Positions 40,045-51,451 of a DNA stretch of 64,000 bases are shown piece by piece. A program made the translations under genes and the position numbers. Origin of the DNA: Ichthyophis bannanicus (Eukaryota > Chordata > Amphibia > Gymnophiona > Ichthyophiidae); the NCBI GenBank assembly GCA_033557465.1, contig CM066033.1, positions 707,577,637 through 707,641,636 on the forward strand, in the 5' to 3' direction. Under the pieces are notes generated by a model that worked only from the letters and a program-made list of their open reading frames with translations, was not told the origin of the DNA and did no database searches. How positions within the stretch are numbered: position 1 is the first letter of the stretch; every line of letters begins with the position of its first letter.

Positions 40045-41036
40045 AAGTGCACCCTCTCTCACCTCCTTCAAAGACCCATCCTCTTATTTTATCTCTCACC
40101 CTCTTCATAGATCTCTAAATCTTTCTCTCCTTTCCCCAGCATCATTGCCTCTCCCTCAACCCCTTACCTAGCATCTATTCTCCCACCTCCTTCCCCAGCA
40201 TCTGCCCACCTAACTCCTTTTCCAATATTCATTTACCCTGCCTTGCTGCCGCCTTACTGCCAACATCTATCCCTCAACTCTTCCATCTCCACCTTTTGCT
40301 GCATATGCCTTTGCTTCGTTCCGCCAACAGTTTTCGTTTTCCTCTTCCTTCTCACTCACACCTCAAAGTCAGACTCTTCTCCCACTGCTACCTGCCAGCA
40401 ATTTCCTTTTTTGCAGACCTATCCCTTTTCTCCCAGATCCAGCATCAGACCCTTCTTCTAACAAGATGGCTCCCTTCTCCCAACCTATCATATGCCAGTG
40501 TCAACCTCCCTGTCTCTCTCCCTTCACCCGCCATCCAGCATTTGCCATTTGTGTCCCTTATTCCCTCCTCACATGTCCAGTATTTTCTCTTTTTCTCTCC
40601 CCATTACAGCAATGTCCAGCATCTTCCTCCTCTCTCCCCTTCTTCCGCATCTAACATCTCCTCCTCTTGCCTCCTCCCACGGGTCCACCACCTCACCTCA
40701 GATTTCCATCATCCCTGCCACAGTTTCTTCATGTTGCCACACAAGTGTGATCAGTAAGAACAGTAACACTCTGCAGAACATTTGCACTCAAGCGCTCGTC
40801 AAGGTTCTTGCAGGTCTCAGACTCATGGCAACAGGAAAAGTGCACCAGAAGGAATGGATTTTTTTTGAAGGCTCTGTGGTGCATTACTGTTTTTATTAAT
40901 GCTGACACTTTTGTGGCAACAAAGAAGGAACTGCGACAGGAATGAGGGGGGTCTGAACAAAGGGGTGGATGAGGGGGGGAGGGAAGGAGATGCTGGACGA
41001 TGTGGAGGGAGGGAGGCATTTTGTTCTGAATGCCTG
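40045..41036. other. Pyrimidine-rich tract with recurring CCAGCATCT, then unassigned
   Basis: 40045-40720 is strongly C/T-rich on the + strand, with CAGCAT or CAACATCT recurring at irregular 40-60-bp spacing, like a decayed satellite. Open frames on it are compositional. 40740-40920 is ordinary unassigned sequence. 40930-41030 is purine-rich. Confidence 0.5.
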
Positions 41037-41044
41037 TCCATGGC

Positions 41045-41415
41045 CACTGTTCCCTCTAAGCTGTGCGCGTGTGCGTGCGCACACACTTCGCCGAGAGAGC
41101 GCACATACTTTACAACAGAGCGCACAAAAATTACGGCTCTGATTCTGATAGAAAACAACACAGGAGTCTTAAAATTTAAAAGTTATGATTGTAATTACTA
41201 GAAATTTCCTGCTTCATTTAGTAATTGTCTATTTACATTTAATTTGATTAAAATCAATGTGGTGTACATACTGTATTCTGACGTGTAGTCCAATTTTAAA
41301 GTATATAACTCTGAGTGTCGTTATGTGGCGCACAAAAATTTAACCTTCCTTCAAAAGCTGCACACAGCTGATATTCTATGCGCACACAGCCTAAAGAAAA
41401 TTAGAGGGAACATTG
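41045..41415. mobile_element. hAT-c: hAT-type MITE, 371 bp
   Basis: The ends CACTGTTCCCTCTAA and TTAGAGGGAACATTG are flanked by the perfect 8-bp TSD TCCATGGC (41037-41044, 41416-41423). It has the same family and subterminal GTGCGC repeats as hAT-a, in the opposite orientation, with about 23 bp more. No transposase. Confidence 0.92.
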
Positions 41416-41423
41416 TCCATGGC

Positions 41424-42081
41424 TATTTAGCCAAAAACATGCATTATTCTCTTAACACATTAGTGAGTTCCCTTCTAAATTTGTACCTGAGGTAATGAAA
41501 AATTAAGTGATTTGCCCAAGGTCATGGAGCATGTTAGTGGCATTTGGACCATGGCTTCCCTGGTTCTCATACCTCTAATATTGTAGATCACAGGCTATTA
41601 GAGTAAGCTGGTTGGTATATTTATTTGAGCTTTCAACTCCATCAGAAACAGACCTGAGATCTAGTACTATGAACTTTCATTTACTTAGGGATTTTTTCAC
41701 TATTTTATATCCCCTATCAACTTAATTTAATACAGTCATAACAACAACAGTCTTCTGTCAAAGCCATGCAGGGCTCTTTCCAGAACTCTGCAAATGGGCT
41801 CTCAATCTGACCACTAGGTATCACCACTAAACAATGTTTGACTCTTTCCTCTCAAAGGATGTGAAGACTGCATGCAAAGCGCCACCAACACGAAGCAGCA
41901 GAACACTTCAAGACCAGGCATTCAAATGCCTAGAAGGTATCAATAATGCACAAAGAGTAAATCTTTTCCCAAGGTAAGAACACCAGTGAGCCACTAAGCT
42001 GTCCCACCTAATGGCTGTTTACTTTTGATTATAAACCACTGAAATACCTCACAATTGCAAGGGATATATCAAGTTGAATAA
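41424..42081. other. Unassigned; MIR-like remnant near 41500
   Basis: TTAAGTGATTTGCCCAAGGTCATGGAGC (41504-41531) matches the MIR/CORE-SINE core, with weak similarity for about 50 bp after it. The rest, to the DIRS-c start, shows no coding frame or repeat I recognise. Confidence 0.4.
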
Positions 42082-42320
42082 AGCATAGTTACTCACCTGT
42101 AGCAGATGTTCTCCGTAGACACCAGGAAAAGTCCTTTCATATGGGTGACGTTATCCGATGCAGCCTCGGGTGAGAGCATTCACAGCTCCTTCTAGAAACT
42201 TTTGGAAGCTCTACTGTACCTGCAAGCGCCTTCCCGCTTGCAGCCGCAAGGCCATCTTGTCCTCAGTCCTAAGACTAGCTGAAGAGAATGCAACTTCAAG
42301 GGGAGGGAGGGAAGGAGGGC

Positions 42321-42417
42321 TATGTTTTCCTGCTGCCCATGGAGAACACCTGCTACAGATGATTAACTATGCTTTCTCCATGAACAAGCAGAAAAGAAAA
42401 TGTCCTCACAGATGGGA
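42321..42417. repeat. DIRS-c ICR
   Basis: GGAGAACACCTGCTACAGATGATTAACTATGCT is joined to TTTCTCCATGAACAAGCAG. It is the degraded reverse complement of its own right end plus left end, confirming both element boundaries. Confidence 0.8.
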
Positions 42418-42499
42418 ATCCTAAGCTACAGGCTGCCTTGAACAAAAAAAAAAAGGGGGAGAATAATATGTCCTACTGGGGCCAACATGCAATGCTTTT

Positions 42500-43190
42500 G
42501 TTGTCAACAGGCTTTTTTGCAATTAATTTTTTATGGTAGCCTGAATAGAAAGAAATGGGCTTAGGGGAGTGGAGCTGGATTCTACTCCCCAAAAAGATTT
42601 TGCAGTAACTGATTGCCCAAACCTGCTGTTGTACTGGGAAACCACATCCAGACAGTAATGAGAAATGAAAGTGTGAGCTAAAGTCCATGTTTCAGCTTTG
42701 CATTTCTCTTCTATAGAGACCAAGCGCAAGTGGGCCACCAATGCAGCCATGATTCTGACATTATGAGCTGTGACATGATCCTCAAGGCTTAAGCCTGCCT
42801 GGGCATAAGTGAAAGATGCAGTCTGCGAGCCAAATTGATAAATTGCATTTGGAGAGGGCTGACCCTAGTTTACTGGGGTCAAAAGAAACAAAGCTGGATG
42901 GACTTTCTATGTGCTTTTGTCCATTCCAGGTAGAAAGCTAAGGTTCTTTAACAGGCAACATCTGCAGCACAGTTAACCCTTTGTAAGAATAGGGTTTTGG
43001 GAAAATCTTGGAAGGACGACTGACTGGTTAAGATGGAAGTCCGCGACACCACCTTAGGTAGGAACTTGGGATAACTGCTGTGGTAGAATTTCATGAAAGG
43101 TGGATGAACTACTAGAACCTGATGCTCACTTCCTCTATGTGCTGACTCGCATGGATTCCACAATTCCTTATGGAATGGTGATTTTGTGCA
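42500..43190 (-). pseudogene. DIRS-c YR remnant
   Basis: Fragments include HVLVVHPPFMKFYH-like sequence (43110), KFLPKVVSRTSILTSQ (43050) and the C-terminal HTFISHYCLDVVS with the nucleophile Tyr (near 42655). The part before the first catalytic Arg is missing because of the internal deletion. Confidence 0.75.
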
Positions 43191-43194
43191 GTCA

Positions 43195-43640
43195 ATCGTC
43201 CAAGTAGGGAAAAACATGAACTCCCAGCCTCCATAGAAAAGCTGTTACTACAGCGAGGTATTTGGTGAACACCCAGGAGCTGATGCAAGGCCAAAAGGCG
43301 GTATATGGTACTGGAAATGTTGCTGTCCTACAACGAATCTGAGTTTCCTCCTGTGACTGGGATGTATCTGGATGTGTGTATGTGCATTTTTGAGATCTGG
43401 AAAGCATAGTCAATCTCCTTTCTGAAGATAAGGAAGTAGGGTGCCCAGAGAAACCATCTTTTTGGTGACCAGGAAGTACCTTAAGTAAAATCCTTGCCCT
43501 TCCTACTCTGGTGGAATAGGCTTGATTGCAGATTCATTCTGAAAGGCGGAAATTTCCTGAAGAAGTTTGTAGCCTTTTTGGATAATTTGCAAAACTCAAG
43601 TGTCAGAGGTTAGAAGGGGCCACCTCTGAGAAAAGAGTGA
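43195..43640 (-). pseudogene. DIRS-c RT remnant, truncated after YLDD
   Basis: WVFTKYLAVVTAFLWRLGVHVFPYLDD (43280-43195) is the RT active-site block. It is followed directly by YR sequence, so the junction near 43194 marks an internal deletion of roughly 1.6 kb relative to DIRS-a. Upstream RT pieces to about 43640 are heavily mutated. Confidence 0.75.
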
Positions 43641-43739
43641 GCCTCCCACCAATAGAGTTCTTTTCCAAGATTACAGGTAGAGTGGCTGTGCTTTGCAGGA
43701 ACCAGTCCAAATCCCACCCCTGGTTTTGGCTGGGGAGCG

Positions 43740-45730
43740 GGTTGGGCCTTCTGTGACTTCACCTGCTTAGTATGAGAAGAGGAGTCTGCTTGGGTTGGGA
43801 GCAGCAGATGCCAGGGAAGTACCTACACCTGTGGTAGGAGGTTGGCTCAGACGAGCATCTGGAGACATTCTGAAGCATAATAGATTGCTTCTCTATGAAG
43901 TATTCAGTCTCTTCAACTTTATCTCCAAAGAGATTGTCTCCATGGCACAATAAGTTAGCAAGCTTGTCCTGCAATGATGATTGAAGATCTGAAACTTGAA
44001 GCCAGGCAAGTCTCTGAGAGCCAATACTGATGGCAGAAGCTCCAGATACTGTATCGAAAATATCAGTCTCAAGTACCATGTATATTGAGTAGTCCTCACC
44101 CTGACTCACCAGGTAACAATAATGCTTGCTTTTCTCTGGAGGAAGGAACATGGACATATCATCTAGGTATGCATGATGTTCTTCCAAGACATTGCCATGT
44201 AGAGTTGATAAGAGGCCACGTGGGAAGCAAGCATGGCACTCAAAGATCTTTCTCCCAAAAGAGTACAGTGTCCAAGCATCCCTCCCTGGGGGCACCGAGA
44301 AGTGTCTCTTGAAACTCCTAGACCTTATGAGAGCAGATTCAATGACCAGAGAGTGGTGCGGAAGCTGGGGCTTCTCAACTGGAAGCCTTCTCAATCAGTA
44401 CATTCAGTCAATCTTTCTACTAACTGGAAGTAGAGGGAGGGGCATTTCCCACGATCTCATCTGTAACCTCTGAAGGATGCGGTGCATGAGCACTGTCACC
44501 GTCTCCTTGGGGGACCATGGAGTAATGGAGGATTTCCAATTCTTCTGCCTTGGGTTCCTCCTCCGTCTGCAAAGACAATAGTATGGCCTTGGCCTTATCC
44601 CTCACAAAATCCTGGAATGTCATATCCTCAGGAAGAGAAGGATCAGAGGGGAGAACTGGTGATCTATCCTCCAGCAAGTCGCCAGACTCATTTATGACTC
44701 AGCTTTCTGAATAAGTCTCAGAGAGGAAATCAAAGTCCTTCTGAGCATTTGCCTGGTCGACTCTCCTCCTCCTTGGGGGATCTGAAGCTTCTTCAGAAAC
44801 GCTGATGTACTGATGACTTCCTATGCACCAAGGGCACATCGATTCCTGATGCACTAGAGCATGATATCAGCTGGGTAGGAATCAGTGATGGGGCCCATTG
44901 ATGCCCCGATATTGATGCCTCAGCCACAGGCAAGTTGTGCTTCTTGAGGATAGGCTTGATACCCTGAGGCGGCATGGCAAAATTCACAGAGGTTCTAACA
45001 TGCTGCATGGGCAAAGAACATCGTGATCCTCTCCTCGACAGCCTTCAGAAGACTATTATCCATAGCTGTCATCTCCAAAAGTGCAGAGGGTATAGCAGAG
45101 TCAGCTGATGTTCCTGGAATCTCAAGGAGGCTATTGGCAGGCAGGCTGGTCTTGGCTAAGGGAAGGCCATTGTTGTCCCTCTGCAAACAGTGAAGTTGAG
45201 CCTTCTTGCCTTTGTGGCAGCTGGGGGGGGGGGGGGGGGTTTGTTCTTGCGAACCCTCTAAGCTCTCAGCATCATGCTCCTGATGACTCTGACACTGATA
45301 CACTAGAGCCTCTGCCTGATGTTTCATGTCTTTGTCCTTTGATGCCAAAGGGAATTAAATTTACCTCATGCCTTTCTCAGAGTTCAAGGTGAGTTACATT
45401 CAGGTAAGCCAAAAAAGACGAAGACGAATCCTTCCTTGTTCTTGGGCAAACAGATGTTCAGGATGTCTACAGGTGCTTGGTTCTGAGTGGGCTTGAGAGC
45501 TTCTCAATGCTGATGCACTGCTAGCATCTGGTGCAGCCTTGGAAGCCATCAAGACCGATGCCACCAATGTATCAGATTTAGAAGTGCCAAAAATTATGTT
45601 GCACAGCTTCTCTTGACCTTTGAGCCCTCTTTTTGTCATCTGTAGACACAAATTACTAGAAGAGGGCTTGTGATTACATCCTAAGCACTAGAGGCACTAT
45701 TTATGCATGTCCATTATGGATACGGTCCTC
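43740..45730 (-). pseudogene. DIRS-c gag-like remnant
   Basis: KPQLPHHSLVIESAL and RDAWTLYSFGRKIFE (44394-44200), RLAWLQVSDLQSSLQDKLANLLC (~44000) and LPEDMTFQDFVRDKAKA (44620) match the other DIRS gags. The N-terminal motif survives near 45650-45715 as a degraded TDMHK.CL.CLGCNH block. An 18-G run lies at ~45222-45239. Confidence 0.75.
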
Positions 45731-46193
45731 GAATAGTTGGCATTATGGATATGGTCCTCTTAAACCCACTAGCAATTTTCTGGAATATGTTGTTTGGAAA
45801 AATAATCATAGCTCGATTTTGAAAAATGCTCCCAGCTGAAATGCTAAGTATCATGAAAAATAAACAAAATTTTAAACTCTCAAAAAAACCTAAATGGGAA
45901 GAGAATAGAAGGTCGTGATTGCAGACAGGGAAAAAAAGTGAGAGAAACAAAATACAGCGAAATTCACCAGAAGCACAGAGTACTCACAAGACACTGACTA
46001 AACATGTTTGTTGGGCTCTCTGGAAAGAAACGGACTGAGGATAAGATGATGCCATAGCTGCAGCCAGGAAGGCATGTGCAGGTGTGATAGAGCTTCCAAA
46101 AGCTTCTAGAAAGAGCTAGGAAAACTCCTACATGGGGCTCCGTCAGATCATGTCACCCACATGTGAGGACTTTTCCTGCTTGTCCACAGAGAA

Positions 46194-46384
46194 AGCACAG
46201 TTACTTACCTGTAACAGGTGATCTCTGGGAACAGCAGGAATAAGTCTTCACATATGGGTACGTCGGTACCGACGGAGCCTGCGCGGGAACGCTCCCCAGC
46301 TTCCCAAAAAGGAAAGCTTTTGGGAGCATCCCACAGCGCCTGCGTGCAGCCTTCCCGCCTTTCCTAACCAACTCTCCTCAGTTC
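46194..46384. repeat. DIRS-d left ITR
   Basis: It carries the palindrome CGTCGGTACCGACG (46261-46274) and the left-specific outer 26 bp. It pairs with 51452-51616. Confidence 0.9.
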
Positions 46385-46465
46385 AAGTTTAAAGCTGAGA
46401 CAATAGAGAGAGAGAGGAAAGGAAAGATAGAACAGAGATACAACTCCTAGGGGAGGTGGGAGGGT

Positions 46466-46562
46466 TGTGAAGACTTATTCCTGCTGTTCCCAGAGATCAC
46501 CTGTTACAGGTAAGTAACTGTGCTATCTCCAGGAACAAGCAGGAATGAGTCTTCACATATGG
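46466..46562. repeat. DIRS-d ICR
   Basis: TGTGAAGACTTATTCCTGCTG...GTAAGTAACTGTGCT is joined to ATCTCCAGGAACAAGCAGGAATGAG. It reproduces the private bases of this copy's left end (TTACTTACC) and right end (ACTCATTCC), so it was formed with these ends. Confidence 0.92.
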
Positions 46563-46674
46563 GGACTCCCTAGCTAAGATGCCTGGGAGATCCCCAAGGA
46601 TATGAGACCCTGAAGGGGTCTGCGTCCTCCTATGGATCTCAGGCATCCATCCAGGGAAGGAGGGCAGGAGTTGT

Positions 46675-49140
46675 TTAAGAATGGAACAGGTGTCTGAGGA
46701 CAGCCTGACCAAACAAGGCATCCCGGCGGGAGTCCTTGTCCAAGCAGTAATGGGCTGTGAAGGTATGAACCGAGGCCCAGGTGGCTGCTTGACAGATCTG
46801 GTCGATGGACACAGAATTCAGATGAGCCATAGAGGTGGCCATGGCCCTCACATTATGAGCTGTGACATGGCTCTCCAGAGAAAGGTTCTTACTCTGGTAG
46901 GCGAAAGAAATACACTGAGCAATCCAATTGGACAGTGTTCTCTTAGAGACTGGAAGTCCCAAATGAGAAGGATCAGAAGCAACAAAAAGCTGGGAAGACT
47001 TTCGATGTTGCTGTGTCCTATGTAAGTAAAAAGCAAGAGCTCTTTTACAATCCAGAGTATGAAGATTCTTCTCTGCACTGGATGCATGAGGAGCTGGAAA
47101 AAAGACAGATAAATATACCTCTTGATTAAGATGAAAAGGGGAGACCACTTTAGGCATAAAGTGTGGATTTGTCCTAAGGACTACCTTATCATGATGGAAC
47201 CTTGTATAAGGTAGATTAGCCACTAATGCCTGCAGTTCATTGATGCGGCGAGCTGAAGTAACTGCAATGAGGAAAATAACCTTCCATGAAAGAAATTTCA
47301 AGGAGGTAGTGGCTAAGGGTTCAAAAGGTGGCTTCATGAGCTGACCAAGAACCAAATTCAAGTCCCAAGCCACCGGAGGATGAGAGGAAATAGGTTGTCC
47401 ATTGATGGGCTTAAGGGATGCTGCATTAGCACTCAAATGGACTCTTACTGAATTTGTTTTAAGGCCTGCATTGGAAAGATGCAGGAGATAGTCTAAAAGA
47501 GAATTTAAAGGTAGTGCTAGAGGGTCAAGACCCTTTTCAGCACACCAAATGGAAAACCTTTTCCATTTAAAAGCATAAGAACGTCTGGTGGAAGGTTTTC
47601 TGGAAGCATGGAGGATATCCTTCACTTGTTGAGAAAGATTCCAGTCTTGAAAGTCTAGGCCTTCAGCAACCAAGCTCTGAGGTGTAGGGACTTGGGGTTT
47701 GGGTGCCACAAAGTCCCTTCCTCCTGGGACAGAAGGTCTGGAGCAGCTCCCAAGTCCAAAGAGGGGGCTTGGGAGAGATGTAGAAGTAGAGGGTACCACA
47801 CTTGGCGTGGCCAGCGTGGAGCTATGAGGATCATAGATCCTTGATCCCTCTGGAGTTTGAACAGAGTCTTGGGAATCAAGGGAATGGGTGGAAATGCATA
47901 TAGGAAGCCCTGACCCCAATGGAGGAGGAAGGCATCCTTGGCCTGAACTCCCTGACACGGAATTCTGGAACAGAACCGGGGAAGTTTGGCATTCCACGGA
48001 CTTGCAAAGAGGTCTATGTCCAGGGTTCCCCATTCTTGGAAGATTCTGAGTACCTGATCCATGTGCAGGGACCATTCGTGTGGAAGCAGAACTCAACTGA
48101 GTCTGTCTGCCCAAGAGTTTTGGACTCCTGGGAGGTATACTGCCAGGAGATGGATTTGATGCTCTCTGGCGAAGGCCCACAATCTTAAAGCTTCGTTGCA
48201 AAGCGACAGAGAGCCAGTTCCTCCTTGCTTGTTTATGTAAAACATGGCTACTTGATTGTCCGTATGAATGAGGACTGTCTTGTAGCTGAGGAGGGTATGA
48301 AAGACCTTGAGAGCTAGAAAAACTGCTCGAAGCTCCAAGTGGTTGATATGAAGGGAGGTCTCCTGTGGGGACCAAGTGCCTTGAGTGGAGAGGTCCTGCA
48401 GATGGGCTCCCCAACCTGTTTGGGAGGCATCTGTTGTGAGGGTTGCTTGGGGCAACAACTGTTGGAAGGGGGACCCCAGCAACAGATTTTGAGTGGACAT
48501 CCACCATTGGAGAGACGAAAAGAGACGTTTGGAGGTTGCTATTAGGTCTGAGAGAGCACCTGAAGCTTGAGTCCACTGGGTGGACAAAGTCCATTGAGCT
48601 GCTCTCATGTGTAGGCGAGCATAGGGTACCACATGCACTGTGGAAGCCATGTGGCCTAGCAGTTGTAGCATCTCCCGGGCAGTTAAGTGGCTCCTTGACT
48701 GAATCTGGGAGGCTAACTGCACTAGACGTTGGCAACGGGCCTGAGGAAGGTAGGCCCTTGCAGTAGTGGTATCCAACCAGGCCCCTATGAATTCTAGGGA
48801 CTGAGTAGGGGTGAGCTGAGACTTTGGGAGGTTTACCACAAGTCCCAGATACTGCAGAATGTGCCTTGTGCGGTCCAAGGAATTCTGGGCCTCTGACTGA
48901 GATGGAGCTCGAATGAGCCAGTCGTCCAGGTATGGGAAGACAAATATTCCCAGAGTTCGTAGAAATGCAGCAACTATTGTCATGCATTTGGTGAACACTC
49001 TTGGAGCAGAGGCCAGACCGAAAGGAAGAACTCTGTATTGGTAATGTTTTCCTTGGAAAAGGAACCGTAGGAATCTTCTGTGAGAGGGATGGATGAGGAC
49101 ATGGGTGTACGCATCCTTGAGATCTAGAGAACAAAGCCAA
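46675..49140 (-). CDS. DIRS-d tyrosine recombinase with long overlapping extension
   Basis: The frame is open for 821 codons. The YR core begins at NLSQQVKDILHASRKPSTRR (~500). It has SARRINE (first catalytic Arg, ~630), HNVRA (~761) and HYCLD (Tyr, ~797), and ends FGQAVLRHLFHS. The first ~480 codons lie over the RT-RNase H gene in another frame and read as Ser/Pro-rich sequence closely parallel to DIRS-a. Relative to DIRS-a, 19 residues between ISSHP and PVAWDLN are deleted in frame (~47390), in the core just before the catalytic Arg region, which may inactivate it. The true start is unknown. Confidence 0.82.
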   Translation of the reverse strand: MALFSRSQGCVHPCPHPSLSQKIPTVPFPRKTLPIQSSSFRSGLCSKSVHQMHDNSCCISTNSGNICLPIPGRLAHSSSISVRGPEFLGPHKAHSAVSGTCGKPPKVSAHPYSVPRIHRGLVGYHYCKGLPSSGPLPTSSAVSLPDSVKEPLNCPGDATTARPHGFHSACGTLCSPTHESSSMDFVHPVDSSFRCSLRPNSNLQTSLFVSPMVDVHSKSVAGVPLPTVVAPSNPHNRCLPNRLGSPSAGPLHSRHLVPTGDLPSYQPLGASSSFSSSQGLSYPPQLQDSPHSYGQSSSHVLHKQARRNWLSVALQRSFKIVGLRQRASNPSPGSIPPRSPKLLGRQTQLSSASTRMVPAHGSGTQNLPRMGNPGHRPLCKSVECQTSPVLFQNSVSGSSGQGCLPPPLGSGLPICISTHSLDSQDSVQTPEGSRIYDPHSSTLATPSVVPSTSTSLPSPLFGLGSCSRPSVPGGRDFVAPKPQVPTPQSLVAEGLDFQDWNLSQQVKDILHASRKPSTRRSYAFKWKRFSIWCAEKGLDPLALPLNSLLDYLLHLSNAGLKTNSVRVHLSANAASLKPINGQPISSHPPVAWDLNLVLGQLMKPPFEPLATTSLKFLSWKVIFLIAVTSARRINELQALVANLPYTRFHHDKVVLRTNPHFMPKVVSPFHLNQEVYLSVFFPAPHASSAEKNLHTLDCKRALAFYLHRTQQHRKSSQLFVASDPSHLGLPVSKRTLSNWIAQCISFAYQSKNLSLESHVTAHNVRAMATSMAHLNSVSIDQICQAATWASVHTFTAHYCLDKDSRRDALFGQAVLRHLFHS

Positions 49141-49620
49141 TCCTGACTTTGAAGGTATGGAAGGAGAGTGCCCAGAGAAAGCATCTTGAACTTCTCTCCT
49201 TGCATAGAAATCTGTTCAATTCTCTGAGATCAAAGATGGGTCTGTATCCCCCTGTCTTCTTTGGAATGAGAAAATAGGGGGAGTAGAACCCTGACCCTTG
49301 ATGAAGAAGAGGAACTTCTTCTATTGCCCCTTGGGCAAGAAGGGTAGCTACCTCTTGACCTAGAAGGTCAAGAAGAGATGTGGGAGAATTGAAATGTCTC
49401 ACCATGGTGTGGGGAGGAAGGTTTGAAAAATGAAGCTTGTAGCTTGTAGCCCTCTCTTAAGATGGAGAGGGTCCATTGCTCTGATGTTATTTGCTCCCAT
49501 TGGTAGATGATTGTTGGCCAGAAGTAGAAGGAAATCTGCCCTTTTTAAAGAAAGACTTTTTAAAGGGCTTTTTCTTGGCAGGAATGGAGGTTGACTTTGA
49601 AAGTCTATCCAGAGCAGAGT
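47655..49620 (-). pseudogene. DIRS-d RT-RNase H-MT-like protein (nearly intact)
   Basis: RT: AQGAIEEVPLLHQ and YFLIPKKTGGYRP are in one frame (49405-49210); the main frame from 49205 holds LDLKDAYTHVLIHP, LASAPRVFTK and YLDDW (~48920). RNase H keeps LTTDAS, LELRA, HTDNQVAMFY and WADRLS. The next codon is TGA at 48093, where DIRS-a has CGA, a CpG-to-TpG change. The same frame goes on to 47655 with DLFASPWNAKLPRF...YAFPPIPLI...ILIAPRWPRQ. A base change near 49205 separates the N-terminal RT. Confidence 0.9.
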
Positions 49621-51235
49621 TTTCTGCATCCATTTGAGAGGCTTTTATTTGCCATTCTTTGCCAAATAGGTTTTCACCTGTACAGGGAAGATTTCCTAAG
49701 CCATCTTGAACCCAGGGCTCTAAATCAGAAGCCTGGAGCCAAGCAATTCTGCGAGCAGCTATGGCGATGCCTGAGGCTCTGCTGGCACCTTCAAAAGAGT
49801 CAAAGGCTGCTCTGTTGGAAAACTTTGAAATGTCTTGGGTATGCTTAAGCCAAATGAGGAATTCCTCCCTTTTATCCTCTGGAAGAAAAGGGAGGAAAGT
49901 GTGCAGTTTTTGTGCAACTTCCTTTAGAAACATACCCATGTAAAGGCTATATGAGTTGATTCTGGCAATAAGCATACTGGCTTGGAAGATTTTCCTACCA
50001 AAGGCATCCAAGGTCCTGCATTCTCTTCCTGGAGGAGCAGAAGAGTGTCTCTTTGTACTCTTTATCCTCTTCATAGCTGACTGCACCACAATGGAATGGT
50101 GAGGAAGCTGAGTTTTTTGAAATTCAGGACAAGGAGGGACACGATACATAGTGTCCAATCTACGAGAATGAGGAGAAAGAGTGAGAGGAGTCTCCCATAG
50201 ATCAATCATGTGTTCATAAAGAATCTCATGAATTGGTAAGGTGACCGCCTCTTTAGGAGCTCTAGAATAGCCTAAAATATCCAATTTTTTAGCTCCAGGC
50301 TCTGATTCAGAAGTTACTGAAATAGAAAGTCCTTTAGCTACTTCTCCTATGAAGTCTTGAAAGGACACGTCTTCTGGAGGAGACATTCTTCTTTTTGGAG
50401 AAGGCGGCTCTTCAGGAAGGGCTATGGATACTTCAGGAGACTCGTCTGATGTATCAGAATCATCAGAGGAATCGAACTATCGCCTGTCAGGGTGCTCTTC
50501 CAACGCTCGATACGCGTATCGAGCCGTATCGACATCGGGCGTCTCCGGTACCGGATCGGTACCGGTAAGTAGCCCTGGACAAGGAACCGCTGCAGCCAGT
50601 ATCCTGGTCGATGTCGATGCAGTCAGTACCGGTATCGGTGCTGGTACCGGTATCGGTGCTGGTGCCGGTACCGGAGCCGATACCGAGAACGGAGTTTGCT
50701 TCGGTACCAGCGGCATCGCAGCTTGAATGAAGGCCGTCGACGCCATGAATGCCTGGAAGTCGGTACCGGGAGATTGTGCCGGTACCCCAGAGCATTCTAA
50801 CAGGTGATCGGTCGAGGCCGTGCCATCGATGTCAACCTGTAACCCCATAGGAGGAGCTTTGGAAGCCGGAGCTTCCCGCCGGGGTTGTTTAGCTGGCGCA
50901 GGATCCTCGAGGGCAAGCCCGGAGGCATCTCGATGCTTACAGGGAGATCTACCCTTCGAGGACCTGCTAGGTTTATGTTTGGTTACCTGAGATCCATCAG
51001 GAGAAGAAGACCTGGAAGATGTCGATGCTACCGACGGTGCATCAGCGGGAAACAGCACATGGAGCTTGGCTGCTCGGTTCTGTAACCCCCGTTTAGACAT
51101 AAGAGAGCAGGATGGACAATCCGGAATGGAGTGTTCAGGACCCAAACATTTAAGGCACCATTCATGGGTATCTGTAACAGAAATAGTACTGCTACACTTA
51201 GTGCATTTTTTGAACCCGGAGGCTGGTTTTTCCAT
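49487..51235 (-). pseudogene. DIRS-d gag-like protein (one in-frame stop)
   Basis: It starts MEKPASGFKKC at 51235. The N-terminal motif is C-x2-C, TDTHEWC-x2-C, EH-x4-C-x2-C. A Ser/Lys-rich part and a Pro/Val/Ala repeat region follow (PVPAPAPIPVPAPIPV), then an acidic linker and the conserved C-terminal block (SPPEDVSFQDFI, RRLDTMYRVPPCP, RRIAWLQASDLEPWVQDGLGNLPC) with a Lys-rich tail. The only break is a stop right after EHPDRR at 50477; frame and sequence continue unshifted. This is the best copy for judging the gag layout. Confidence 0.88.
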
Positions 51236-51451
51236 GAGGGAAATTTTCTTGTGGGCCCTGAGGCCTAAGAAGAAAAATACACCAAGTGAGGAAAAATATC
51301 GATTTTTTTTTTTTTTTTAAAGAAAGAAAGAAAAGACCGGCGGTACCGGTCCGGAGTCGGGGAAGGCAGACACGCGACCAAAGAAATAAAATAAAATAAA
51401 GAACTTCTTCAGCGGTGACAGGGCTCGACCTGCTGGCTCCGCGGCAAAGAA

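Larger units (their letters stand above)
42082..46193 (-). mobile_element. DIRS-c: decayed, internally deleted DIRS element
   Basis: The left end AGCATAGTTACTCACCTG (42082), ICR at 42321-42417 and right end TTCCTGCTTGTCCACAGAGAAA (46193) are all recognisable. ITRs pair over 42105-42269 and 46032-46193. At 4.11 kb it is about 1.6 kb shorter than DIRS-a and -e. It lacks the RT C-terminal part, RNase H, MT-like domain and YR N-terminus. All remaining genes carry many stops. Its right end touches DIRS-d directly. Confidence 0.88.

Noticed and set aside
40243..40899. Overlapping + strand frames of 60-150 codons
   Set aside because: They lie in the pyrimidine-rich tract; three overlapping frames are all Ser/Pro/Leu-rich, as composition predicts.
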